Shown: positions 18,137 to 26,339 of the stretch, piece after piece
Layout of the letters: each line of letters begins with the position of its first letter
How positions within the stretch are numbered: the first letter of the stretch is position 1
Assembly (NCBI GenBank): GCA_022822085.1
Contig: JAJECK010000104.1
Coordinates: 1 to 64,000, forward strand
Source of the DNA: Candidatus Poribacteria bacterium
Lineage (GTDB): Bacteria > Poribacteria > WGA-4E > WGA-3G
Reading direction: 5' to 3'
DNA: 64,000 nucleotides
The notes under the pieces: generated by a model
Told to the model about the DNA's origin: nothing
The model's input: only the letters and a program-made list of their open reading frames with translations
The model's database searches: none
Position numbers and translations under genes: made by a program

Positions 18137-18697
18137 TCATTCGTATCGGTAGAAACTTAAACAAGTATCTCCGTATTGTTTTTTTCTATAGCAGCATAAT
18201 TTACCAGATAGAATTGGCAAGTCAGTTTGCTTACGATGTTCTACGAGTAAAATTCCAGAAGTTTCAAGTATGCGAGAGTCCGAAATGTGTGAGAGGCATT
18301 TATTATACAAATTAGAGTCATAAGGTGGATCAAAATAAATGAGTTCAAATGTCGCAGAATTTTGATGTAACTGATTTATTCCATGTAGGACATCTACTCG
18401 TATCAGCTGTACTTCAGGCTTACTTTGATCTAATCCGAATACTTGTAGATTCTGCTCAATTAATCGAATAGATGACAGGTTGTTATCCAAAAAAGTTACC
18501 TGCTTTGCACCACGACTAAGTGCCTCAAAACCTATATTACCTGTTCCTGCGCATAGATCTAAAAAATTAGCATCAATTACACGATCTTGTATAATACTAA
18601 AGACAGATTCCTTGACTCTATCACTTGTTGGTCTGACATTTGCCCCTTTAGGTGTAGTCAACTGTCTACCTTTATATTGACCTGCAATAACACGCAT
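18137..18697 (-). CDS. rsmD: 16S rRNA (guanine(966)-N2)-methyltransferase RsmD
   Basis: A 186-residue SAM-dependent methyltransferase matching RsmD in length and layout: MRVIAGQYKGRQL at the N-terminus, RPTSDRVKESVFSI (about 27-40), the SAM-binding LDLCAGTGNIGFEALSRGA (about 46-64), and the catalytic DPPY (about 123-126) that flips the target guanine. It methylates G966 of 16S rRNA in the 30S subunit. It is first in the minus-strand run leading to GH36, 66 bases away. Confidence 0.93.
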   Translation of the reverse strand: MRVIAGQYKGRQLTTPKGANVRPTSDRVKESVFSIIQDRVIDANFLDLCAGTGNIGFEALSRGAKQVTFLDNNLSSIRLIEQNLQVFGLDQSKPEVQLIRVDVLHGINQLHQNSATFELIYFDPPYDSNLYNKCLSHISDSRILETSGILLVEHRKQTDLPILSGKLCCYRKKQYGDTCLSFYRYE

Positions 18698-18754
18698 TTA
18701 ATTGTACCAACGCACCAAATCTATTGCTGGTAGATAGTATGTGCTGACTTTGAT

Positions 18755-19036
18755 TACTATAACCCAAGTTGCTACCTATAAGTTTTTAGATATGGAAACA
18801 CCGTCTTTAATAAAAAATGCTGATAATTAACTGATATTTTGTAGTGTGAACTTCCAACTTGCGCTTTCATGACACAAACTGGATGATAATTAAAAAATAA
18901 TTTCGGTAATGTGGCGAGGTTAGGAAACCTCGCCAGCGGAGGAGTGAAACCTGCCTCGTACGGATAAAAAAGACCGAATTAATAAATTAATCTTCATGAA
19001 GTTTGTGCTACATAGGTGGCAACTTAGGTTACTATA
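18755..19036. repeat. Composite inverted-repeat element with nested family B copy
   Basis: The outer ends are imperfect inverted repeats: AACCCAAGTTGCTACCTATA at 18761-18780 and its near-complement ACATAGGTGGCAACTTAGGT at about 19010-19029. The family B element at 18873-19007 lies inside. No ORF is credible in the whole 18698-19087 gap. Confidence 0.65.
18873..19007. repeat. MITE-like element, family B, copy 1
   Basis: 135 bases bounded by CACAAACTGGATGATAATTA and the inverted end TTAATCTTCATGAAGTTTGTG (one base longer at the outer edge). The core has GGCGAGGTTAGGAAACCTCGCC, which is itself a hairpin. It is nearly identical to 26054-26189. Confidence 0.85.
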
Positions 19037-19087
19037 TGTATTAGACACTATCAATGACATTAACCCATATTCACGTTCTCACGTTGA

Positions 19088-20395
19088 TTAAACAAACAAT
19101 TCTTCAACAACACTACCATCATTGACAACACGGATAGGACGACCAGAGCGTGACATATTCTCTTCCTGATAGTCAATACCGAGAGCAAAGCATAGCGATG
19201 CAAACAGGTCAGGTACACCAACGGGAGCTGAGACAACTTTAGATCCATCTTCATTAGTACTGCCAACAACTTGTCCACCGCGGACACCGCCTCCGGCTAT
19301 GACTGCGGACCAACCGTTCGGATGGTGATCACGTCCATCATTCATATTAATTTTTGGTGTACGACCAAATTCTCCAAGCCACAATACGATGGTTTCATCA
19401 AGAAGATCGCGTTCACTTAAGTCTTTGATTAGCATTGCATAAGCAGGATCAACAACATCCAATAGTTCTTTTGTCCTTTCAAAGTTGTTTTCATGTGTAT
19501 CCCAACCATCAAGTGTTATTTCTACAAATTTTACACCTGATTCAATGAGTCTTCTCGCCATCAAACAACCTTGTCCAAACCGATTCATACCGTAAGCTTG
19601 TTTTACCTCTATCGGTTCTTCATCAAGTTCAAATGCCTTAATTTTAGGTGAGTTGATCAGTTCATCTGCTTTTTTGTAGATGGCTTCATGTGTTTCTGTT
19701 CCTACGCCAGAACGATTAGCGATGAAATCTTTCTCAAGGTTTCTAAGCATTTTGAGACGTTCACTGAAACGTTTTGAATCCATCAGTTCTGGGTACTTAA
19801 TATCATCTACTTCTTTCGTTGGGTCATTGACAACAAACGGATCATGTGCAGCACCAAGAAATCCACCTGAATATGTTGGAGAACTTATATTAACACAGGC
19901 GGGAAGTTGTGACTCATCGTCATCAAGATAGTAAGATGTCAATGATCCTAATGTGGGATGCCGAACAGCACCACCTGGTGCATAACCGGTGTGTAATAGA
20001 TAGCGTGCTCGTTCATGATTTCCTTCTCGACTTACCATTGAACGTATAATAGAAAGGTGATGTGCTTGTTCTGCAACATTCGGCAAATGTTCTGAAATTT
20101 CAATTCCATTTACACTTGTAGGAATTGCTTTAAATGGCCCACTGTTCTTTTCTGATGGATCTTTCGGATCAAAAGTATCCAATTGGCTTGGTCCACCACT
20201 CATAAACATTACGATACATTGTTTGGCACGAGGTATGACCTGATCTAACTGTGCATAACCTGATGAACCAAAGTGCTGCATCGCCACAAGACCGAGAAAA
20301 CTACTGACACCGTACTTGAAAAAACTACGACGAGATATCTCTGAATGCCATATTTCTGGTGTATCATATTCAGGGATCCATATTCCTGTTCTCAT
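19088..20395 (-). CDS. DUF1501 family protein, Tat-exported
   Basis: A 435-residue sulfatase/alkaline-phosphatase-like DUF1501 protein. The N-terminus has an exact twin-arginine motif SRRSFFK (residues 21-27) followed by a short hydrophobic stretch, so it should be exported folded by Tat. Family blocks include FMSGGPSQLDTFDPK (about 64-78), DGWDTHENNF and LGEFGRTPKINMNDGRDHHPNGW near the C-terminal third, with metal-ligand-like Asp and His. In Planctomycetes DUF1501 genes are usually paired with a DUF1549/DUF1553 cytochrome-like gene; no partner is adjacent here. The biochemical role is unknown. Confidence 0.9.
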   Translation of the reverse strand: MRTGIWIPEYDTPEIWHSEISRRSFFKYGVSSFLGLVAMQHFGSSGYAQLDQVIPRAKQCIVMFMSGGPSQLDTFDPKDPSEKNSGPFKAIPTSVNGIEISEHLPNVAEQAHHLSIIRSMVSREGNHERARYLLHTGYAPGGAVRHPTLGSLTSYYLDDDESQLPACVNISSPTYSGGFLGAAHDPFVVNDPTKEVDDIKYPELMDSKRFSERLKMLRNLEKDFIANRSGVGTETHEAIYKKADELINSPKIKAFELDEEPIEVKQAYGMNRFGQGCLMARRLIESGVKFVEITLDGWDTHENNFERTKELLDVVDPAYAMLIKDLSERDLLDETIVLWLGEFGRTPKINMNDGRDHHPNGWSAVIAGGGVRGGQVVGSTNEDGSKVVSAPVGVPDLFASLCFALGIDYQEENMSRSGRPIRVVNDGSVVEELFV

Positions 20396-20725
20396 TATTC
20401 TTTACAGCATATCTTACGTAAGCAAAAATGCCGACGAATGCCACTCCTAAATTTGTGACCCGCAATAAACGTCATGTAAAATACATCTGCGGGAAAGATG
20501 TTAAATCTGACGCAATATATCACACATTATTTGCTATTACTTCTGTGACAAATAGTTCTAAAGATAGATAATATGTATATAATAACATAATTATATTTCT
20601 TTATCAAGTAAAAATGTTAAAATGCCAAAGTCGCACATTTTTCGAGATTCACCTTACAAAATCATCCTTGCGTAATATAATCTCCTATGCTAATATACAG
20701 TAAAAGTATCAAAGGAGACATATAT
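20396..20725. other. Divergent intergenic region
   Basis: A 330-base AT-rich gap between DUF1501 (minus) and the isomerase gene (plus). Apart from the candidate promoter at 20654-20681, nothing structured was recognised. Confidence 0.5.
20654..20681 (+). promoter_or_regulatory. Candidate sigma-70-type promoter for the 20.7-25.8 kb gene run
   Basis: TTACAA (20654-20659), 16 bases, TATAAT (20676-20681). The predicted start of transcription is near 20688, about 38 bases before the isomerase ATG, leaving room for its AAAGGAGA. Confidence 0.55.
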
Positions 20726-21595
20726 ATGTTTAAAATTGGTGTTATAGGAGATGAAGTTTCCCAAGACTTCGCTACAGTCGTCAAATTTGTTCAAGAGCAC
20801 AACTTAGACTCAATCGAAATTCGATCGGTATGGGATAAACAACCTCATCAACTCACTAACAAAGATATTGACGAAATGAAAAGACTGATGAATGACACTG
20901 ATTGTGAGATTATCGGGGTTGCCTCTCCCTTTTTCAAATGCGATATGGACAATGCAGAAGAACGCCGGGAACATCTTGACATCTTAAGAGGATGTATCCG
21001 AACAGCAAAGACTTTTGATACAAATCTGATTCGCACTTTTGTATTTTGGGATACCGGTAAAACCGAGGAACGATGGGATGAAGTTATCACTGCCTACGAT
21101 GAACCACGCAGAATAATTGATGGAGAAGGCATAATTCTCGGTATGGAAAATGAATCCACTACTTCCCTTAGTACTGCCAAACTTACCGCACGTTTTATTG
21201 AGGAAATTGACTCACCTAACATACGTGGGATTTGGGATCCTGCAAATGAGGCACATGCAAAGGACGGTGTAACACCATATCCAGATGCATACAATCAGAT
21301 GAAATCCACGATGATACACGCACATCTAAAGGACGCTGCACCAAATCCTGATACAGGTGAGATGGAATCTGTTCCTGTTGGAGATGGAATCATTGACTGG
21401 CAAGGACAACTACAAGCTTTTGTAGACGATGGATATGAAGGTCATCTATGTCTTGAAACGCATTGGAGACCTACACTAAAAATTGACGATGATCTCCTTA
21501 ACAGACCAGGTGGTAAAGCTTTCTCTGAAGCGGGTGAAGAAGCATCACGTATATGCACTGAAAATTTAAAGGGAATGATCAATAAACTAAAATAG
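20726..21595 (+). CDS. Sugar phosphate isomerase/epimerase family (xylose-isomerase-like TIM barrel)
   Basis: A 289-residue protein from the ATG at 20726, chosen because AAAGGAGA lies seven bases upstream and because the MFKIGVIGDEVSQDF opening is family-like. A frame extending to 20687 lacks a ribosome-binding site and would start at the predicted transcription start. AP-endonuclease-2/xylose-isomerase-like barrel features are metal-ligand Glu in LGMENESTTSL, GIWDPANEAHA, HAHLKDA and LCLETHW. The sugar or inositol-type substrate is not known. First of six co-directional genes. Confidence 0.85.
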   Translation: MFKIGVIGDEVSQDFATVVKFVQEHNLDSIEIRSVWDKQPHQLTNKDIDEMKRLMNDTDCEIIGVASPFFKCDMDNAEERREHLDILRGCIRTAKTFDTNLIRTFVFWDTGKTEERWDEVITAYDEPRRIIDGEGIILGMENESTTSLSTAKLTARFIEEIDSPNIRGIWDPANEAHAKDGVTPYPDAYNQMKSTMIHAHLKDAAPNPDTGEMESVPVGDGIIDWQGQLQAFVDDGYEGHLCLETHWRPTLKIDDDLLNRPGGKAFSEAGEEASRICTENLKGMINKLK

Positions 21596-21982
21596 TTATA
21601 TAAAAATGATCTCAATCGGAAGAAAACCAGATATGCATATATTGGTGTTCGCGAATATTTCCTATACGATCCTGAACGCAGCTACTTATCTGACTCATTG
21701 ATGGGTTTCCGGTTAAATGATAATGGTAAATTTGACGCTATAAACTATCTCCCACATGGTGGTATACATTCAGAAGTATTAGGTATAGAATTCAGAATTC
21801 AAGGAGATGAAATAGGTCTACTTGGCGCAGCTTCAGGTGAATGGTTACAAACACCCGAAGAGAAGGTATCAGCAATAGCACAACAAGAAATTTTAGCAAG
21901 ACAAAATGCTGAAGCTGAAGTAGCACGTCTACGCACAGAAATAGAAAAGTTAAAGACTATACAAGAGAAACATGAAAATTAA
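21596..21982 (+). pseudogene. Uma2/DUF820 endonuclease-like protein, 5'-truncated remnant
   Basis: Reading in frame from just after the isomerase stop codon (TAG 21593-21595) gives RYAYIGVREYFLYDPERSY, followed by RGYRL-like GFRLND and a C-terminal coiled tail (ARQNAEAEVARLRTEIEKLK). This is the typical C-terminal half of Uma2-family (PD-(D/E)XK) proteins. The N-terminal half with the catalytic core is absent, and no start with a ribosome-binding site precedes the conserved part. An ATG at 21698 would give only 94 residues. The remnant overlaps the next gene by 11 bases. Uma2 genes are abundant and mobile in several phyla; this one looks like debris. Confidence 0.7.
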
Positions 21983-23057
21983 ATCTGTTCGCACGTCACT
22001 ATACGACATTCCACCACAAGTAGAACGTACCGATGCAATTCAAGCTTTTGTCTCAATGGAATTTCCATTTATTGAGATTGAAGATACTGATGGGGTAGTT
22101 GGCACTGGTTTCTCCTACACTATTGGTAAAGGTGGAGAAGCAATAAAACAGGTTATGGATGCTTATCTCACACCAATCCTCCTTGAAGAGGATGCTTCTA
22201 ACATTGAACGGATATGGAATCGGATGTGGATGGAAACACATTGGGTAGGCAGAGGTGGCATCGTCGGTTTAGGTATGGCAGCTGTAGATATAGCACTTTG
22301 GGACCTAATGGCAAAACGTTCAGAATTACCTTTATATCAACTGCTGGGTGGTGCAAAATCATCTGTACCAGTCTACAATACAGATGGGGGATGGCTGCAT
22401 CTTACTGAAGAAGAACTTGTCAGACAATCCGTTGAATATGTAGAACAAGGATTCAAAGGCATCAAAATCAAAGTCGGACGTGACAGTCTTCATGAGGATA
22501 TTGCCCGGATTTTCGCAGTCCGAAAAGCAATTGGACAAGAACCTTACCTTATGATTGATGCAAATATGAAATGGAATGCACGAGAAGCTATACAATTGGC
22601 ATGCCGTGTTGAAGGTGCTGACCTGTTCTGGTTTGAAGAACCTATTGAAGCGGACGATGTTGAGAGTCATGTCACTTTGCGCGAGAAAACTACCATCCCC
22701 ATCGCAATTGGCGAAACAATCTATAACAAATATGTCTTTAAGGAATATATTACACAAGGGGCAGCAGACATCTTACAACCCGATGCTGTCCGAGTTGGTG
22801 GAATTACTGAGTGGTTGAAAGTAGCGCACACTGCAGAATGTTTTGGTCTCTCCGTTTCTCCACATTTTTTAATGGATTTGCATGTCCATCTCTCCGCGGC
22901 TGTACCACATTCACTTTTTGTAGAGTACATCCCGTCATTTGACCCTGTATTGAGTGATACCTTAACCCTCAAAGATGGACATTTTTCACCACCTGACCGT
23001 CCAGGACATGGTATTCTATTTGATAAAAAGAAATTGGCAAAGTATAAAGTACTGTAA
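21972..23057 (+). CDS. Mandelate racemase/muconate lactonizing enzyme family (enolase superfamily)
   Basis: A 361-residue two-domain enolase-superfamily enzyme with a capping domain (1-125) and a barrel. The catalytic base motif is KIK (K165, K167). Metal ligands are D196 (DAN), E222 (FEEP) and E248 (GET), and H298 in VSPHFLMDLH is placed like the His of the mandelate-racemase Asp-His dyad. The likely reaction is dehydration or epimerisation of a sugar acid (aldonate/uronate type). It follows sugar isomerase and precedes an SDR, consistent with an acid-sugar catabolic operon. The substrate needs assay. Confidence 0.88.
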   Translation: MKIKSVRTSLYDIPPQVERTDAIQAFVSMEFPFIEIEDTDGVVGTGFSYTIGKGGEAIKQVMDAYLTPILLEEDASNIERIWNRMWMETHWVGRGGIVGLGMAAVDIALWDLMAKRSELPLYQLLGGAKSSVPVYNTDGGWLHLTEEELVRQSVEYVEQGFKGIKIKVGRDSLHEDIARIFAVRKAIGQEPYLMIDANMKWNAREAIQLACRVEGADLFWFEEPIEADDVESHVTLREKTTIPIAIGETIYNKYVFKEYITQGAADILQPDAVRVGGITEWLKVAHTAECFGLSVSPHFLMDLHVHLSAAVPHSLFVEYIPSFDPVLSDTLTLKDGHFSPPDRPGHGILFDKKKLAKYKVL

Positions 23058-23147
23058 GACATATTACATGTGAAAAAATATTTTCAGTTTCAATAAAAAA
23101 CAGGAATGAATAATTTGATTGACATCAACCTAATTTGAGGTTATTTT

Positions 23148-23858
23148 GTGAAACTTAAAGACAGAATAGCAATTATCACTGGTGCTGGTCGCGGCATTGG
23201 TCGGGCAACTGCTTTAGCATTTGCAAGAGAAGGTGGAGATATCGTTCTCGCATCAAGAACCGAATCGGAAATAAAATCCGTAGCATCAGAAATTGAAAAA
23301 CTCGGTAGACGCGCGCTACCTATCAAGACTGACGTTCAGAAGAAAAATGAAGTAGAAAACTTAGTATCAGCTGCAATTAACAAATTCGGTAAGGTAGACA
23401 TTCTTGTCAACAATGCTGGTGTTGCTATACATAATCCTATTCACAAAATTCGTGAAGAGGATTGGGATTTGACAATGGGAGTGAATTTAAAAGGAGTATT
23501 CCTTTGCACACAGGCAGTATTCAGCCTGATGTGTGAACAAAAACACGGTCATATTGTCAATGTTTCATCAGTATCAGGTAAATATGGCCATGTCAATGGT
23601 GGAGCATATTGTGCCTCAAAATTCGCTGTCATCGGTTTAACCGAAACCACTAACAATGAAGGTAGACAACACAGCGTGAAAGCTTCTGTCGTTTGTCCCG
23701 GTCCTGTTGATACGAAAATGCGCCGTGATAACCATCCGGACGATATTGTTGAAAACTTAACGCAACCTGAAGATGTCGCCGATCTAATCCTATTCCATGT
23801 CACACAATCGCCACGTGCCCACACACTTGAATCAGTAATAAGAACACCTTTGATGTAG
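23148..23858 (+). CDS. SDR-family NAD(P)-dependent oxidoreductase
   Basis: A 236-residue classical short-chain dehydrogenase. The cofactor motif is TGAGRGIG (11-18), NNAG is at about 88-91, the catalytic Ser is at about 141 and YCASK (Y154, K158) follows. The start is GTG, with GAGG eight bases upstream. It resembles FabG-type 3-ketoacyl reductases and sugar dehydrogenases; the sugar-gene setting favours a polyol or sugar substrate but does not prove it. The stop is followed after one base by tatD. Confidence 0.9.
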   Translation: MKLKDRIAIITGAGRGIGRATALAFAREGGDIVLASRTESEIKSVASEIEKLGRRALPIKTDVQKKNEVENLVSAAINKFGKVDILVNNAGVAIHNPIHKIREEDWDLTMGVNLKGVFLCTQAVFSLMCEQKHGHIVNVSSVSGKYGHVNGGAYCASKFAVIGLTETTNNEGRQHSVKASVVCPGPVDTKMRRDNHPDDIVENLTQPEDVADLILFHVTQSPRAHTLESVIRTPLM

Positions 23859-23859
23859 T

Positions 23860-24627
23860 ATGTACATAGATTCGCACGCACATATTCAAATATCTCAATT
23901 CAATTCTGATCGTGAAGCCGTTATAAAACGTGCAATTGATGCAAATGTATCAAATATCTTAATAATTGGATTTGATTTAGAATCCAGCACGAATGCTGTC
24001 CACCTTGCAGAGAAACATGATAATCTATATGCAACCGTAGGAATGCATCCACACGGTGCAAAGGATTTGACTCCAGACATATTAAAAACATTCAGACAAC
24101 TTCTAAATCATACCAAAGTCATTGCCCTCGGGGAAATTGGGTTGGACTACTACCGAAATCTCTCTCCACATCGAGCGCAGAAGGATGCTTTTGACACACA
24201 ATTAGATTTAGCAGAGGAATTTAAAATCCCAATTATAGTTCATAACCGAGATGCATATATGGATATCCTACCAATGCTGGAAGCACGAAGCGGTAAAATA
24301 AGTGGGGTTTTACACTGCTTCACGGGTAATGTTGAAATGATGCATAGAAGTGTTGAATTAGGTTTTTATATCGGTATAGGCGGTATTGTAACCTATCCGA
24401 ATGCAAAAGATGTCCAATCTGTTGCACAACAACTTCCATTGGAACACCTCTTGATAGAAACCGATTGCCCGTGGCTTACACCCCAATTCCGCCGTGGCAA
24501 ACGTAATGAACCTGCCTATGTCATTGCTGTCGCTGATAAAATTGCTGAATTACGAGATACTTCGGTTGAGGAAATCGGTAAAATAACGACAAACAACTTT
24601 AATAATTTGTTTGGTACTGATTTGTAG
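23860..24627 (+). CDS. TatD-family metal-dependent deoxyribonuclease/hydrolase
   Basis: A 255-residue amidohydrolase-fold TatD protein: H-x-H metal site at residues 6 and 8 (DSHAHIQ), the GEIGLDYYR block with bridging Glu (about 93), HNRDAY, CFTGNVEM and the ETDCPWLTP end block. TatD proteins are 3'-exonucleases linked to DNA repair or quality control. It starts one base after the SDR stop, so translation is likely coupled. Confidence 0.93.
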   Translation: MYIDSHAHIQISQFNSDREAVIKRAIDANVSNILIIGFDLESSTNAVHLAEKHDNLYATVGMHPHGAKDLTPDILKTFRQLLNHTKVIALGEIGLDYYRNLSPHRAQKDAFDTQLDLAEEFKIPIIVHNRDAYMDILPMLEARSGKISGVLHCFTGNVEMMHRSVELGFYIGIGGIVTYPNAKDVQSVAQQLPLEHLLIETDCPWLTPQFRRGKRNEPAYVIAVADKIAELRDTSVEEIGKITTNNFNNLFGTDL

Positions 24628-24645
24628 CCGGACATAACAATCTGT

Positions 24646-25761
24646 ATGAAACATCTGAATCTCCGCACTTATGCGATGGTGATTGCCCTCATCTGTATCT
24701 GGATATTCTTCAATTTTCTAACAAATGGAACTTTCCTTTCAACCAAAAATTTATCAAACTTATCTAAACAAGTTTCTGTGACTGCCATTCTTGCAATCGG
24801 AATGGTATTGGTCATCACCTCTGCTAACATTGACCTGTCTGTCGGTTTTGGTTCAGGTCTACTGGGTACCATCACTGCGATATTACATGTTTGGTGGGAA
24901 TTACCTATTATTTGGACTCTAATTGCAGTACTATGCATTGGCACCATAATTGGTCTCACCCACGGTTTTTTAGTTGCCTATCAACGTATACCAGCATTTA
25001 TCGTTACGCTTGGCGGATTTCTGGTATATCGTGGTTTGATGTTAGCATTTACGAAAGGTGTTACTATCCCTCTTCCAGAAAATTGGCTACAGGCAATAGG
25101 TACTGCTCACCTACACCCATCTGTCGGGTGGTGGATCATGCTAATAGGTATTGCTGTGAGTGGGTATATATATATACGGCAAATTACAATCTTACCGACT
25201 ACTAATAAATTCAGAATATTCATACCAATAATACTTAAAATCTACATAACATGGGGGTGCATCATTGCCTTCGTATTGGTAATGAATTCTAACAAAGGCA
25301 TCCCACTACCTGCCTGTATACTTTTCAGTCTTGCTTTCATATTTCATTTCATAGCGAACCATACCCGATTCGGAAGGTATGTATATGCTGTCGGAGGCAA
25401 TGCTGAAGCGGCGTATTTGTCAGGTGTTAATGTTCGTCTCATAACATTACAAGTATTTGCTATTATGGGTGCACTTATGGCAGTAGCAGGTGTCGTTATG
25501 ACCGCCCGTCTCGGAAGCGCAGGACCGGGAGCTGGAAGGCTGCTTGAATTAGATGCAATTGCGGCATGTGTCATTGGTGGAGCGAGTTTGATGGGTGGAA
25601 AGGGTACTGTATTTGGTGCGATTTTAGGGGCATTTGTTATGACAAGTCTCAGTAATGGAATGAGTTTAGCGAATATGGGACCAGCATGGCAGGACATCAT
25701 TAAAGGTGTTGTCCTTGTTGGCGCAGTTGGTTTTGACATGGCTTCAAGAAGAAACAACTGA
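24646..25761 (+). CDS. Sugar ABC transporter permease (RbsC/XylH-like)
   Basis: A 371-residue inner-membrane permease with about ten hydrophobic segments. Family markers of BPD_transp_2 are MVLVITSANIDLSVGFGSGLLG (about 46-70), GGFLVYRGLML, and YAVGGNAEAAYLSGVNVR (about 245-262), which contacts the ATPase. A longer insertion at about 165-215 resembles XylH. No cognate ATPase or sugar-binding protein is adjacent, so it must use partners from elsewhere or be left from a lost operon. It lies 18 bases downstream of tatD. Confidence 0.87.
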   Translation: MKHLNLRTYAMVIALICIWIFFNFLTNGTFLSTKNLSNLSKQVSVTAILAIGMVLVITSANIDLSVGFGSGLLGTITAILHVWWELPIIWTLIAVLCIGTIIGLTHGFLVAYQRIPAFIVTLGGFLVYRGLMLAFTKGVTIPLPENWLQAIGTAHLHPSVGWWIMLIGIAVSGYIYIRQITILPTTNKFRIFIPIILKIYITWGCIIAFVLVMNSNKGIPLPACILFSLAFIFHFIANHTRFGRYVYAVGGNAEAAYLSGVNVRLITLQVFAIMGALMAVAGVVMTARLGSAGPGAGRLLELDAIAACVIGGASLMGGKGTVFGAILGAFVMTSLSNGMSLANMGPAWQDIIKGVVLVGAVGFDMASRRNN

Positions 25762-25983
25762 TACCATTTCTAAATGATATTATTACCGATCAACACCAAA
25801 TGGGTTTGGTGGAGTGTACGAATTGCGTTCTGCTTGATTGGTGCTGAGTGCCCTATTGTGCCTTATTGTGCCCTATTTTTCAGCTATTTAGAATTACTAG
25901 ATCCTTGTACGGTCTATGTTTTGAGTGTTTTTTCGGTTGCTTGTGACTCAGATTCGGGCACTGGTCTGGTGTTTTGTCAAATG
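25762..25983. other. Gap before repeat element
   Basis: 222 bases with an open frame of 71 codons (25774-25989, plus). The frame ends inside the repeat, has no ribosome-binding site and resembles nothing known; it is not called as a gene. The remaining gap to 26339 is the composite repeat plus about 80 AT-rich bases that should contain the promoter of the fusion gene. Confidence 0.4.
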
Positions 25984-26258
25984 TTATAGTGGAATCTATA
26001 ATTACTTGCACACCTATGTCCTGTCCACTTTCCAGTTTGCGCACACACTACTGCACAAACTGGATGAAGATTAAAAAATAATTTCGGTAATGTGGCGAGG
26101 TTAGGAAACCTCGCCAGCGGGGGAGCGAAACTTGCTTCGTACGGATAAAAAATTACCGAATTAATAAATTAATCTTCATGAAGTTTGTGGGACAGCACAG
26201 TCCGGCTGTTTAAGTGCCACGGATCAAAAGCGTGTAAATATTTTGGATTTTACTTTAA
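25984..26258. repeat. MITE-like element family A with family B element nested inside
   Basis: Its outer ends (TTATAGTGGAATC at 25984 and GGATTTTACTTTAA at 26245-26258) and interior match the 143-300 element, but at the CCAAACTGG position it is interrupted by the 136-base family B element (26054-26189). It lies directly upstream of the sigma-FtsZ gene. Confidence 0.75.
26054..26189. repeat. MITE-like element, family B, copy 2
   Basis: 136 bases from CACAAACTGGATGAAGATTA to the inverted end TTAATCTTCATGAAGTTTGTG (one base trimmed each way), with the same GGCGAGG...CCTCGCC core hairpin as 18873-19007. The two copies differ at only about ten positions by eye. Confidence 0.88.
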
Positions 26259-26339
26259 ATTCACGATTTTACAATTTTTTTAAACCAATTCTTCATTTTA
26301 CTACCTCTGTATAACCAAATTCTAATTGGGATAATATTT

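Noticed and set aside
23549-23881. Long minus-strand frames antisense to the SDR, SMC and enolase genes
   Set aside because: They mirror strong coding frames, have no independent ribosome-binding sites, and their translations have no known family features.
25774-25989. Plus-strand open frame of 71 codons before the repeat cluster
   Set aside because: It has no ribosome-binding site and no family resemblance, ends inside a repeat element, and its Cys/Phe/Val-rich composition looks like chance translation.
26296-26339. GATAAT directly before the fusion-gene ATG as a leaderless promoter
   Set aside because: Only four bases separate it from the ATG, too few for a transcription start at the start codon, and no -35 element lies at the right distance.
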